A program made the position numbers and the translations under genes. A DNA stretch of 35,823 nt, taken from the IMG/VR virus record IMGVR_UViG_3300025131_000188, positions 1 to 35,823 of that record; one strand, given 5' to 3'. Source of the stretch: a virus. This document shows positions 1-7,669 of the stretch, one piece after another (positions within the stretch are counted from its first letter, which is position 1; each line of letters opens with the position of its first letter). The notes beneath the pieces were generated by a model. The model had not been told where the DNA came from, did not search any database, and saw nothing but the letters and a program-made list of their open reading frames with translations.

Positions 1-863
1 ACATGTTTATGGGCTTTAGTCAAGTTATTTGACGGTTTTTGTATAAAATTTTCAGAACCCATAAATAGTTGATATTCTTGCCATTTTGAGATATCATAGT
101 ACCAGTCAAGCTCTTCTTTGTGAGCATTCGTCTCGTTAATTTTTTGAAAGACTGTATCGAAGTCAAATTGGCGTGCTGACCACCTTTCATTAAGTGGCAA
201 TTTTTTTTGGGGGTATTTTTCTTCGGGGCCTGGGTTAATAAACTCACGAGTGGTAGTTTTGTTGATATGTCTGCGACACTGTATGTAGTCTTCTCCAAAC
301 ATTGTAAAGGCAAGCGGTACATTATCTTTAACAGTTTTGCCATTATGCGTTAAAAAAAAGTTATTTTCAAAATCTGAAATTTTGGGCCGCAAATTTCTTA
401 GCGAATATACATTATAGGCACTCATTGGAAATGTCACAAAATACTTGTGTGGAATCACCCAGTGGGAGATAATGTTTGCTACCCTCCACGCTGAATTTAC
501 GCCATGCAAAGCTGACCACCCGTAGGAGTCTCGCCGGTCTCGGTCTTTGGGATGAACTGGCACGTAGTATATAGGTATTTCCTTGCGCTGTTCACTCGGA
601 AAGATAGCATGTTTTCGCGAATAATATACAGGGTCATAGGCCCACTCTCCTATCACTTTTTTTATGATGGGCGCAAGGTCATCATTGGCGACAATCCAAA
701 TGGTTTGACAGCCTGCGATAGCGCACTCAAAGACTGCTTTTTGAATGGCCGTAAAGCCAGGATCTACTGGGAGTAGGCACTCTGGTGTGGTCAAATCAAA
801 ATCTGTATGTAAATTGGCTAGTGGTATAATACCGGCAAGATGTATGTGTCTCCCATCACTCAT
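1..863 (-). CDS. Nucleotidyltransferase-like protein, 3' end outside window
   Basis: The frame is open from an ATG at 863 to the window edge (287 codons), so the C-terminus is missing. The N-terminus follows the layout of GT-A sugar-nucleotidyltransferases: a first strand ending in AGIIPL where these enzymes have a glycine-rich loop, then CLLPVD about 20 residues later (compare the PK-LLPV motif), then a helix with AIAGC and the strand TIWIVAND (compare aG-I-IV). The glycine-rich GxGTRL signature is degenerate, so substrate and activity cannot be stated. The rest is rich in Trp, Tyr and His and unfamiliar to me. The ATG overlaps the upstream stop (ATGA), which implies translational coupling with the Rossmann-like gene before it. 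The two may act together on a nucleotide-linked substrate, but that is inference. Alternatively it is a conserved phage protein using the fold without catalysis. Confidence 0.45.
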   Translation of the reverse strand, partial: MSDGRHIHLAGIIPLANLHTDFDLTTPECLLPVDPGFTAIQKAVFECAIAGCQTIWIVANDDLAPIIKKVIGEWAYDPVYYSRKHAIFPSEQRKEIPIYYVPVHPKDRDRRDSYGWSALHGVNSAWRVANIISHWVIPHKYFVTFPMSAYNVYSLRNLRPKISDFENNFFLTHNGKTVKDNVPLAFTMFGEDYIQCRRHINKTTTREFINPGPEEKYPQKKLPLNERWSARQFDFDTVFQKINETNAHKEELDWYYDISKWQEYQLFMGSENFIQKPSNNLTKAHKH

Positions 864-1741
864 AAGTTTTCTAAAAGTCTATGATATCCCATACAAGCCG
901 ATGATAAATCTTTGAGTAGATCTTCTTCTTTAATCTCCGGAGTTTCGATAGTCTCGACGGATGACTGTGGGCGCGCCAGTTCCTTGCGTCTCTCGCGGCC
1001 AATGATAGTCGTTCTAAATTTGTAATATTTTGGCACCCCCGTAGGCGAATAACCATTAAACAACCCCTTCATTCCTCGGCTTTCCATTTCAGCTACCATC
1101 TTAAATCTCGCCATGGTTTGCGAGTAGTCAAAATCTAATAACTCTGTTTCTGTTAGCCTGGAAACAAGACAAGCATCCTTGACAGGAGAAGCCCCATCAA
1201 TGCGATCTGTAGGGTAAAACCAGATTTGCTTAACGAATTCATCCGCTGTCTCAATGAAATCGATTTCATGTTTCCCTCCTCGATTGAATGCTATCCAATC
1301 ATAACACATATATGTGGGGTTGGCAACTATTTTTTCTTCAGTGAGGCCAGTGCAATTGTCATCACCAAAATAATAAGCTTTTTCAAATTTGATCTCAGCT
1401 ATTTTTGAATACTCGTTGGAACACACTAAAGTTTCTCCCGTGTATCTCATGCTTTCACACAGATCGCTTAACGGCATTTGTCCTTCGAGCGACAGAAGAA
1501 ACAAGAGCCTTTCCCAAAGTAATTCTTTAGCAGTTCCAACGTTAATGTTTTGATTGTGCGTGACGAGAGAGCGAGAAACATTCTCCAAACGCACACACGA
1601 AAGATCCCACGAGGGCTCTAAATAATCAAATCTAAAAGGTCGACGTGGTACTGTGAAAAAAATGGGCAATTTGTTATGGAAGGCATACAAAACAGCCGTT
1701 AAATTGCTACCAATTACTACGTCGCCGTATTCAAGAATCAT
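860..1741 (-). CDS. Conserved phage protein with Rossmann-like N-terminus, function unknown
   Basis: The protein has 293 residues from the ATG at 1741. A longer frame reaches 1774, but the 1741 ATG overlaps the endolysin stop by only 11 bases and opens directly with a hydrophobic strand, so I prefer it. The first 40 residues read as a beta-alpha-beta unit: DVVIGSNLTAVLYAF, then LPIFFTVPRRP. This resembles a dinucleotide-binding fold, with GSNLTA where flavoproteins have GxGxxG, but the glycines are mostly lost. No catalytic motif is recognisable further on. The C-terminal 40 residues are Glu/Lys-rich and probably helical. It sits between the endolysin and the nucleotidyltransferase-like gene and is coupled to the latter by an ATGA overlap. 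I do not assign a function. Confidence 0.6.
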   Translation of the reverse strand: MILEYGDVVIGSNLTAVLYAFHNKLPIFFTVPRRPFRFDYLEPSWDLSCVRLENVSRSLVTHNQNINVGTAKELLWERLLFLLSLEGQMPLSDLCESMRYTGETLVCSNEYSKIAEIKFEKAYYFGDDNCTGLTEEKIVANPTYMCYDWIAFNRGGKHEIDFIETADEFVKQIWFYPTDRIDGASPVKDACLVSRLTETELLDFDYSQTMARFKMVAEMESRGMKGLFNGYSPTGVPKYYKFRTTIIGRERRKELARPQSSVETIETPEIKEEDLLKDLSSACMGYHRLLENL

Positions 1742-2687
1742 CCTCGCAGACTTCGCTGGCGCTGCTGTATCCACTCTCTTCCTCTTCTTCTACTTCTTGT
1801 AAAAGGGCCTTAATATCTAAATTGGCACAGTCTCTTTTGGTTTTGCTCACATGATAGTGGCTAATAAATCCGGAGAAGGAACCATACTTTACATCCTGCT
1901 CATAATTGGTAGACGTATTGCCAAATTGTGTGAGGGGTGCTTCATAGGGAATGTCTAGGCCCTCGTGGATTGCTTTCCAAAGTGCCTTTAAGGCTCTAAT
2001 TTGAACCGGATAAAAATCTAGGTAGGGATCTATATCCTCGCCGTGAACACGAGAATTTTCTACGAGTGCTCTTTCGCCATATCCATTTTTAACATACCAG
2101 TCTTGGTACTTGAGATAATAAGCGTTGCTAATCTCCACTCCCACAGAGGCGCGATTAACTCGGGTGCTTCCCGCGTGCCAACATCCATGTTGCATATCAA
2201 TAGTTTGATAAATGGTTCCATCATTATCAATTAAGAAATGGACTGAGATCCCTTTCTTGTCGAGCACTTGCTGACAGGAGTTAGAACTTAGGCAAACATC
2301 CCAATGGTTTACAAACAGGCGTATTTTGCGTGAGGGTCGGCCTGTATAGTCATAGTAGGTGCCGGCTTTAGATTTTTGACCGCCGCTCTCAGACCACAAC
2401 ACAACTTTGTCCCACTTAATTGGAATAAAGTTTCCGTTATAGACGATGTAATTAGAATACGCAGGCGTGCTAGGTTTATGCTCATCTATCTCGGCTTGTC
2501 TTTCAGTCCAAACCCTACGAAATGTCATTGGGCCGACCAAGCCATCAGGCGAAAGTCCGCGTTCGCGCTGCCATTTCTTAATGGCGCGTACTAGCTGGTC
2601 GTCAAAATATTTCTCTCCAAACCAAGTTGGATCCCATCCCAAATTCGCCCCGGATGATTGGTTATAAAAGTTCTTATCAATGGGCAT
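1731..2687 (-). CDS. Endolysin: N-acetylmuramoyl-L-alanine amidase with peptidoglycan-binding domain
   Basis: It cuts the amide bond between N-acetylmuramate and the stem peptide at lysis. Residues about 25-60 form a peptidoglycan-binding repeat (AIKKWQRERGLSPDGLVGP), here N-terminal. Residues about 115-290 are an Amidase_2/PGRP-type zinc amidase. Likely zinc ligands are H128 (in VNHWD), H279 (in HYHVS) and C287; the H279-C287 spacing of eight matches H122-C130 of T7 lysozyme. Y160 (GTIYQ) sits where the catalytic Tyr is expected, and R285 replaces the T7 Lys128. The WHAG motif at 170-173 is also typical. There is no signal peptide, so a holin is expected, but none is visible in the window. 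The C-terminal 20 residues are strongly acidic. It follows the co-chaperonin gene by 17 bases. Confidence 0.9.
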   Translation of the reverse strand: MPIDKNFYNQSSGANLGWDPTWFGEKYFDDQLVRAIKKWQRERGLSPDGLVGPMTFRRVWTERQAEIDEHKPSTPAYSNYIVYNGNFIPIKWDKVVLWSESGGQKSKAGTYYDYTGRPSRKIRLFVNHWDVCLSSNSCQQVLDKKGISVHFLIDNDGTIYQTIDMQHGCWHAGSTRVNRASVGVEISNAYYLKYQDWYVKNGYGERALVENSRVHGEDIDPYLDFYPVQIRALKALWKAIHEGLDIPYEAPLTQFGNTSTNYEQDVKYGSFSGFISHYHVSKTKRDCANLDIKALLQEVEEEEESGYSSASEVCEDDS

Positions 2688-2704
2688 AGCATTTTATTTT
2701 CCTG

Positions 2705-2986
2705 TTACTCCGACAATATTCCTACAATATAATTATCTAGCACTAGGTTAATTGTCTCATTTTTCACATTAATTTCCTCAATCATCGACTTGTCAACGAT
2801 GATTTCTGTGCCTACATTGAGTTCCTCTTTAAATCTTACATCTTGTGCCCAACTCACGACCTTAACAACTACATGCTTTTCTTCCGTAGGTTTAAAATCC
2901 TCGGGAAGAACGATTCCGCTTGCGGTGGTGGGGCCCGGCGGGGGCGGTACTACTATTTGTAGATGCCTATTTACAGGCTTCAGCAT
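2705..2986 (-). CDS. GroES/gp31-like co-chaperonin
   Basis: The protein has 93 residues, the usual Cpn10 size (about 95). The order of elements matches GroES: an N-terminal strand (LKPVNRHLQIVV), a mobile-loop region ending in ASGIVLPED (GroES has AGGIVL), a VVKVVSW strand in place of VLAVG, then the GTEIIVDK strand and a closing VLDNYIVGIL strand (GroES ends with ESDILAIV). In T4, gp31 replaces host GroES so that GroEL can fold the capsid protein; this gene may do the same for the gp23-like capsid protein here. AGAGGTG lies five bases before the ATG, and the gene overlaps the upstream Cys-rich gene by 20 bases. Identity to GroES is low, so this is a pattern-based call. Confidence 0.65.
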   Translation of the reverse strand: MLKPVNRHLQIVVPPPPGPTTASGIVLPEDFKPTEEKHVVVKVVSWAQDVRFKEELNVGTEIIVDKSMIEEINVKNETINLVLDNYIVGILSE

Positions 2987-3206
2987 TGGTCACCTCTTTA
3001 TTGATTACTCTTTCATGAGTACTGAATTCTTTTCTCGTTAAAAAAGCTTCTTCGCGTGCATTGCATTTTTTACAACGCATTGAAACGTTGATGTTTTCGC
3101 AAATCATTGCTTCTATTCTGCCTGTGGGTACCCAGTAGCATTCCTTCTGGTTTCCTTTACAGGCTATCTTTATTCTTCTCTCTGCAAGAAGATGATTAAA
3201 GTTCAT
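2967..3206 (-). CDS. Small Cys-rich, probably zinc-binding protein
   Basis: The protein has 79 residues. The frame extends to an ATG at 3227, but the ATG at 3206 has a perfect AGGAG five bases upstream (3212-3216), and the longer form would overlap the reductase stop, so 3206 is chosen. Cysteines at about 16, 23, 36, 45, 48 and 78 include a CKKC knuckle and an upstream C-x6-C pair, which could form one zinc site. The rest is basic and hydrophilic. I do not recognise the family; a zinc-ribbon nucleic-acid or protein adaptor is the simplest reading. It lies between the ribonucleotide reductase and the co-chaperonin and is probably co-transcribed with both, possibly also from the consensus promoter inside the reductase gene. 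Confidence 0.7.
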   Translation of the reverse strand: MNFNHLLAERRIKIACKGNQKECYWVPTGRIEAMICENINVSMRCKKCNAREEAFLTRKEFSTHERVINKEVTNAEACK

Positions 3207-3214
3207 AGTTTCTC

Positions 3215-5182
3215 CTATAATGTACATGTATCGTTAGTGCAGAATTTTGTTCCCGCACCACCCTCGGATTCATCTATTCTGGCGAGGGGGGTAATCTTAG
3301 CAAACATTTTTTCATAGGTGTCTTTTGTAATAGACTCATAGGGAGCCTGCTCATAGCCTGTCTCTTGATACTTCAAGAAAGAAACAGCTTTTAATCTGGT
3401 CTCATACATTTCTAGCGCATTCTTAAGTTGGTGTGATTCGTCTTCTTTAAATGTCACAGTAATTGAAACTGAATTGTCTGCCCAATAATATTGATATTGA
3501 GCAGCAATCTCAAGCTGTTCCCATATGCTTACGTCGCACTTACTCTTCGTAAAATATGGCTCGTGGACTGGAAACTCCACTACCATTGTGCGTGGGGAAT
3601 ATTTATCCTTCTCAATATTATATCCGGAGTTCTTGAGCCTGTCAAGGATTTTTGAATCCTGGGAGAATCTAATGCGTCTAATGTAGTATTCGTCTTCCGG
3701 AAAATGAATACCGGGAGTGGAACCATTCAATAAAGAAACGGTGCCAGACGGCTTGATCGATGTCGTCCGGACAGATTTTGGAATGCATAGCCAGTTTGAA
3801 TACTCTTCATCTAATTCTTTGACATAATTATAAGCTTTGTCACACCACTCATACATTTCGCGGCGTCCATGCTTGTTAAATGCTTGGACCACTCCCGATT
3901 GGGACAGTCCAATGCGCCTGTTCTTGAGCATCTTGGCGTTAGTCTCTGGCCAGTGCGTGTTAGAGAGTGTGATGGTCTTGCCGTATAAATATGCAATCTT
4001 TAATGTCTTAAGGTAGTCTTCTAGATCGTCGTGCTTAGCTGGGAATGTTTCAACCAGACAGCAAAGCTCTGCATCTTCAAGCTGTTGTTCTACGCACGGG
4101 TTAAAGCCGGCAACGTTAATGTCGTCTAGTCGGATCCCATCCTTAAAGCGGCCTCGGGTGCGCGCATTCTCTAGCCAGATGTATCCGGGCTCTCCGTTAG
4201 CTTGACTTTGTGCAGCGTGCCATGTGTAATCCATACCCACTACTGCATTGAAAGAGTTGTTGGACCCCCATCGATGATGATAAAGCTTTTCGTCATCGTT
4301 TTTCATTTCCAGATAATATCGATCATCATAGTTGCCAATGGCTAACGCGGCTGACCGACGAACATTACCAGCTACCACGCAGCGGCCAATGAGGTTTTCT
4401 GTATCTACTATATCAACTGACGAAACTGGTTCACCCGGCTTGCTTCCATAAAGCTTTACTAGGTTTTCATGAAGTTCTTTGAGGGGGCCATGGCCACTAG
4501 AGGTTCCACCAAATCCATGGATAAGGGCGCCTTCGGGACGGATGGCAGAATAATCAAACTTGGGAACCTTTCCTCCAAAGAAAAATCCATCCAACAACAG
4601 ATGGACAGAATCTACCCAGCCCTCGCGGGAGTCGTCAATGACCAGTGTATCATTTGTATATTGTGGTTCTTGAACGGTCAGCGTGTTGGCTCCTTCAGTA
4701 TCAAATCCTACGCCAATCCCCAGCATCAAAGCATCCATCATCCACGCAAAAAGATATCCCCCCTTGCTGGAGAGATCTCTTGTGGAGCGGAACGCGCAAT
4801 TAAAAAGTCCTGCGGCGGTGCGCTCTTCTACAAACTTGGTACCCATCATCCAGAGGCCGCGACCAGGAGGCGTCCACTTCAGATTAAACAGCCGGTCATA
4901 AGCTTCTTTGGCAGTCTTTTGTGCCTTTGCATCATTCCATTCAAGACTAAGCAAAAAGACATGTTGCTTTTGCATGTTAAACATCCCTTCAATCACACGC
5001 TTGCAGGTTTGCCACCATTCTTCTGATCCACTGGCATCTGGATCGAATTCGCTAAGCCTACGAGAGTAGGTGCGTTTGAATGTGACGTATCCTAGTGGAC
5101 CCCATGGTACTTCTTTAGTTTTATAGGGCTCCAAAAAGGTGTCTGATAGTCGGAATCTCCGGATGTTTTCTATGGTTCTCAT
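3215..5182 (-). CDS. Class II (adenosylcobalamin-dependent) ribonucleotide reductase, monomeric RTPR type
   Basis: It reduces ribonucleotides to deoxyribonucleotides for phage DNA synthesis. The 655 residues align throughout with the Lactobacillus leichmannii enzyme (739 residues as I recall it): shared blocks include WGxLGxVTxKRTY near the start, IHGFGGTSSG, VAGNVRRSA, and TSIKPSGTVSLL. Active-site cysteines are conserved: C129 and C374 as the redox pair, C363 as the thiyl-radical cysteine in NPCVE with N361 and E365, and a C-terminal CX4C (C648, C653) as the shuttle. The usual NPCGE glycine is Val here. The segment around residues 160-190 is much shorter than in the Lactobacillus enzyme, where an insertion forms the allosteric site, so allosteric control may be reduced. 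No intein is present. It starts six bases after the helicase stop. Confidence 0.93.
   Translation of the reverse strand: MRTIENIRRFRLSDTFLEPYKTKEVPWGPLGYVTFKRTYSRRLSEFDPDASGSEEWWQTCKRVIEGMFNMQKQHVFLLSLEWNDAKAQKTAKEAYDRLFNLKWTPPGRGLWMMGTKFVEERTAAGLFNCAFRSTRDLSSKGGYLFAWMMDALMLGIGVGFDTEGANTLTVQEPQYTNDTLVIDDSREGWVDSVHLLLDGFFFGGKVPKFDYSAIRPEGALIHGFGGTSSGHGPLKELHENLVKLYGSKPGEPVSSVDIVDTENLIGRCVVAGNVRRSAALAIGNYDDRYYLEMKNDDEKLYHHRWGSNNSFNAVVGMDYTWHAAQSQANGEPGYIWLENARTRGRFKDGIRLDDINVAGFNPCVEQQLEDAELCCLVETFPAKHDDLEDYLKTLKIAYLYGKTITLSNTHWPETNAKMLKNRRIGLSQSGVVQAFNKHGRREMYEWCDKAYNYVKELDEEYSNWLCIPKSVRTTSIKPSGTVSLLNGSTPGIHFPEDEYYIRRIRFSQDSKILDRLKNSGYNIEKDKYSPRTMVVEFPVHEPYFTKSKCDVSIWEQLEIAAQYQYYWADNSVSITVTFKEDESHQLKNALEMYETRLKAVSFLKYQETGYEQAPYESITKDTYEKMFAKITPLARIDESEGGAGTKFCTNDTCTL
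3617..3645 (-). promoter_or_regulatory. Perfect-consensus sigma-70 promoter inside the reductase gene
   Basis: On the minus strand TTGACA (3645-3640) and TATAAT (3622-3617) are separated by exactly 17 bases, matching the full sigma-70 consensus. It lies in coding sequence about 400 bases before the reductase stop and would produce an RNA for the Cys-rich, co-chaperonin and endolysin genes. Activity is inferred from sequence only. Confidence 0.55.
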
Positions 5183-5188
5183 TTGTTT

Positions 5189-6565
5189 TTATTTCCTTTT
5201 TAATCTTGAATATTTTTCTCGTAATAATTTCTGCTGTTCTTTGGAACTTAGCGTAAGCGGGGCTGTTACAACAGAATTAACTGTGGTGGGCATCGATGCT
5301 TTTGGAAGAATCTTAATCTGTACATTGGATGTATCCATAAAGATAGGATACACCATCCCATCCGGCCCATTTCTATTCTTTGCAATAAACAGCTTTCCCT
5401 GATTATTTTGTTTGTCTTCGATTGTTCGAGAAATCGAAAAGATAAAGTCTGCTACGAAACACTTGTTAAATGCTTCTGAGATCTGCTCCATTGTAATAAC
5501 TTCTGCGCTTAATCCAGAGCGATTTGTTTGCGATGCTGTCCATATGGGACACTTGAATTCCGAAGCGAGCGCGCGTAGCTCTTCGTAAATAGACTCAAGC
5601 TCGTTTCTCTTCTCTTTTCTTGCGATAACCGGTTTTAAAAGATCGGCATAATCAATAATAATCATACCGGGAGTAATGCCCCGCTTGAGCAAGCGCGCAA
5701 GATGGGAGCGAATTGTGTTGGTGCTGGCTGACTTGGTGGGATACTCTTTAACAATCAAAGAGCCATCAAGCTCTTTAATCTCTTCATAGATTTCGTCTTT
5801 AAAGCTACGAATATCTGAAAGTGGGTAGCCAGTAATACAACTATCGTAACGTATTCCAATAACGGTATCTTGCAATTCAAGTGTGTAATGTACAACCGTC
5901 TTGCCCTCTAAGATCCCTTGGGCGCCAAGATGCACTAACGCCATTGACTTTCCTGCGCCTGTGGGTGCAATAACAACGCCTAATTCACTTTTGCCGAGGC
6001 CCCCGCCAGTAATTGTGTCTATTTCTTTCCACCCTGTGGTCATAGGATTTCGATGCTTGGGCTTAAACCTCTCTTCAAAATCAGCAAAATAGTCATAGCC
6101 GAAATTGTTTTCGGATCCAAGTTTAAGAGCATCATTAATAACTGTAGAGATTTCATCGAACGAGCAATTTTGTAGCAGCCCTACAGATTTCATCATGGCT
6201 TCTTTAAGGTTTTGCTTGCGGCAAAAATCCAGAGAGGTTTCCTTAATGTATAATATGTCGGACATTTCACGCGTATGAATTCTAGCGAAATAATCGCGTA
6301 CTTGATTTTGTGTAACCTCATCCTCATTATCCATTTCGGTTCTAAGAATTGTAATCATTGCCTCGACAGAAGGATGGGTGCCGTATCTATTTCGATAGTT
6401 AATAACTTTGGTAACAAAGACGCGTAAATATTCAAGTTCTAAAAATTCTGTGTCGAGGACTTCGGTAATCTGATCCGCGAACGGTCTGTCCTCAAAAATA
6501 AGTTGTACTAGTCCCTCTTGGAAGGCTTTTCCGTACCTTCCAAAATTCACATTTTCAGTGAGCAT
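5189..6565 (-). CDS. Replicative DNA helicase, DnaB/T4 gp41-like
   Basis: This is the hexameric helicase that unwinds the fork ahead of the polymerase. The 458 residues split into an alpha-helical N-terminal region (about 1-150) and a RecA-like motor domain. The Walker A is APTGAGKS at 200-207 and the Walker B MIIIDYADLL at 301-310. The TGWKEID segment before the P-loop is typical of DnaB-family proteins, as is a Gln-containing motif (ASQTNRSG) after Walker B. The C-terminal 40 residues are basic and probably disordered. GAGGGAA precedes the ATG. The gene has its own promoter candidate in the 62-base gap after the flap endonuclease and probably drives the reductase as well. No separate primase gene is visible in this window. 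Confidence 0.9.
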   Translation of the reverse strand: MLTENVNFGRYGKAFQEGLVQLIFEDRPFADQITEVLDTEFLELEYLRVFVTKVINYRNRYGTHPSVEAMITILRTEMDNEDEVTQNQVRDYFARIHTREMSDILYIKETSLDFCRKQNLKEAMMKSVGLLQNCSFDEISTVINDALKLGSENNFGYDYFADFEERFKPKHRNPMTTGWKEIDTITGGGLGKSELGVVIAPTGAGKSMALVHLGAQGILEGKTVVHYTLELQDTVIGIRYDSCITGYPLSDIRSFKDEIYEEIKELDGSLIVKEYPTKSASTNTIRSHLARLLKRGITPGMIIIDYADLLKPVIARKEKRNELESIYEELRALASEFKCPIWTASQTNRSGLSAEVITMEQISEAFNKCFVADFIFSISRTIEDKQNNQGKLFIAKNRNGPDGMVYPIFMDTSNVQIKILPKASMPTTVNSVVTAPLTLSSKEQQKLLREKYSRLKRK

Positions 6566-6589
6566 CTATTCCCTCTCGATGTTGTATTA

Positions 6590-6619
6590 TATATATAACA
6601 AACCTCCCCATAAAGTCAA
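6590..6619 (-). promoter_or_regulatory. Sigma-70-like promoter for helicase-reductase genes
   Basis: TTGACT (6619-6614) is followed after 16 or 18 bases by TATATA inside an AT run (6597-6590), 25-30 bases before the helicase ATG. The -35 is good; the -10 register is ambiguous. Confidence 0.45.
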
Positions 6620-6627
6620 TCTAAAAT

Positions 6628-7608
6628 TTAAAATAATTCTTTTGTGTTGTCAAGACATTCCCTGGTGATCTTATTTAAGTTCTCTTTAAGATCCTCCCAG
6701 TTTAATTCACCAAATCCATCTGCGCGCATCATACCAATGAGTTCGGTTTTATTAAATTCGCACTCAAAGTTTTCTATCGATTCTTCAACATGCTGTTTAG
6801 ATTGAAACGACATTTGTGGAGCATATAATTGCATCATCTTATAGTTGTGCGCGATTAACTTTTGGTTGTCGGCAACGTTCGAGAAAAACTTTAAGTTACT
6901 ATCAGCATCTTTGCAAAATTCTACAACTTCATCAATCGTATACGACTTCTCTTCACTAAGAAAATCAAGGCGTTTCTGAATTGTTTTAAACCCGGCACCC
7001 TTAACACCAGGAAGGTTGTCGGAAGCGTCTCCAATGATCGCTCTGGCGAGTGCCATATTGGTTGGGTGTACTCCTGTCTGCTCAATGATGCGCTTTTGGT
7101 TTAGCAACTCGTTTTTAGTAGGCCGAAGCAGTACAGTTTCCTCGTTGCAAACCTGCATAAAATCTTTGTCATTAGAAATGATAATTTTTTGCCATCCTTT
7201 ATAATAATCCATCTGCGTAATATATGCAATCACATCGTCAGCTTCAATTTCCGGAATCATAAACTGAATGATGGGCATGTTATTCATATATTCAATAACA
7301 CGACTTTGTTGCCACATCTTGTTCTGCAACTCTTCGTCATCAGTAAGGTTGTGATACGCTCGATTTAATCTAATCGGCTTCCTACCCTCTTTATAGTTTT
7401 TGTCTATGCTCTTTCGCTTTCTAGAGCCGTTAGGACCGTCCCATACCACTACGATCTGATCCGGTTTCGTCTCTCGGACGTGTCGCTGAAGGATTTTGAT
7501 AAACCCTTTCAGGCCGCCGATGGGATCTCCATTAGAGGAAATCGAGGGGTCTACGATATACGCCCTCAAATATGCGTTTAACGCATCTACAATTAATACT
7601 CGTTTCAT
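6628..7608 (-). CDS. 5'-3' exonuclease / flap endonuclease (FEN, RNase H-like)
   Basis: It removes RNA primers and 5' flaps during lagging-strand synthesis, as T4 RNase H and T5 D15 do. The 326 residues carry the complete metal-binding set of the PIN/FEN family: D8 (VLIVDA), D57 (VVVWDG), E120/E122/D124/D125 (PEIEADD), D147/D149 (SNDKDF) and D194/D197 in the helix-3-turn-helix GDASDNLPGVKGAG. An Arg/Lys-rich stretch (KRKSIDKNYKEGRK) after D57 matches the helical arch. It is a separate protein, as in T4, and not fused to the family-A polymerase encoded about 3 kb upstream. Its leader contains an overlapping terminator and promoter, so it probably begins its own transcript. No strong ribosome-binding site is seen directly before the ATG. 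Confidence 0.9.
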   Translation of the reverse strand: MKRVLIVDALNAYLRAYIVDPSISSNGDPIGGLKGFIKILQRHVRETKPDQIVVVWDGPNGSRKRKSIDKNYKEGRKPIRLNRAYHNLTDDEELQNKMWQQSRVIEYMNNMPIIQFMIPEIEADDVIAYITQMDYYKGWQKIIISNDKDFMQVCNEETVLLRPTKNELLNQKRIIEQTGVHPTNMALARAIIGDASDNLPGVKGAGFKTIQKRLDFLSEEKSYTIDEVVEFCKDADSNLKFFSNVADNQKLIAHNYKMMQLYAPQMSFQSKQHVEESIENFECEFNKTELIGMMRADGFGELNWEDLKENLNKITRECLDNTKELF

Positions 7609-7610
7609 TT

Positions 7611-7651
7611 AAAAAGCCCTACCTGTTATATACAATATAACATGGCAGGGC
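7611..7651 (-). terminator. Rho-independent terminator after the lipoprotein gene
   Basis: Minus-strand arms GCCCTGCC (7651-7644) and GGTAGGGC (7623-7616) pair with one G-T wobble. An inner TGTTATA/TATAACA stem extends the hairpin, and five T follow (7615-7611). It ends the recombinase-lipoprotein transcript and directly abuts the flap endonuclease ATG. Confidence 0.75.
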
Positions 7652-7662
7652 TTAAATGTCAA
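7634..7662 (-). promoter_or_regulatory. Sigma-70 promoter for the flap endonuclease, embedded in the terminator
   Basis: TTGACA (7662-7657), a 17-base spacer and TATATT (7639-7634). The expected start is near 7627, so the -10 lies inside the hairpin loop and left arm. Confidence 0.6.
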
Positions 7663-7669
7663 GCAGTTT

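Noticed and set aside
62-69. Another ACTATTTA copy on the minus strand
   Set aside because: It lies in the middle of a coding region without a nearby start; counted as chance background for the motif.
20-343. 107-codon minus-strand frame
   Set aside because: It is out of frame with the 287-codon nucleotidyltransferase-like gene, which has a coupled ATG and better composition.
4469-5026. 185-codon open frame on the plus strand
   Set aside because: It lies wholly antisense to conserved reductase codons, has no ribosome-binding site and no plausible composition.
6641-6646. TTGACA at the end of the flap endonuclease gene as an extra helicase promoter
   Set aside because: The best -10 at a 17-base spacing is TAAATT, a poor match; the TTGACT at 6619 is better placed.
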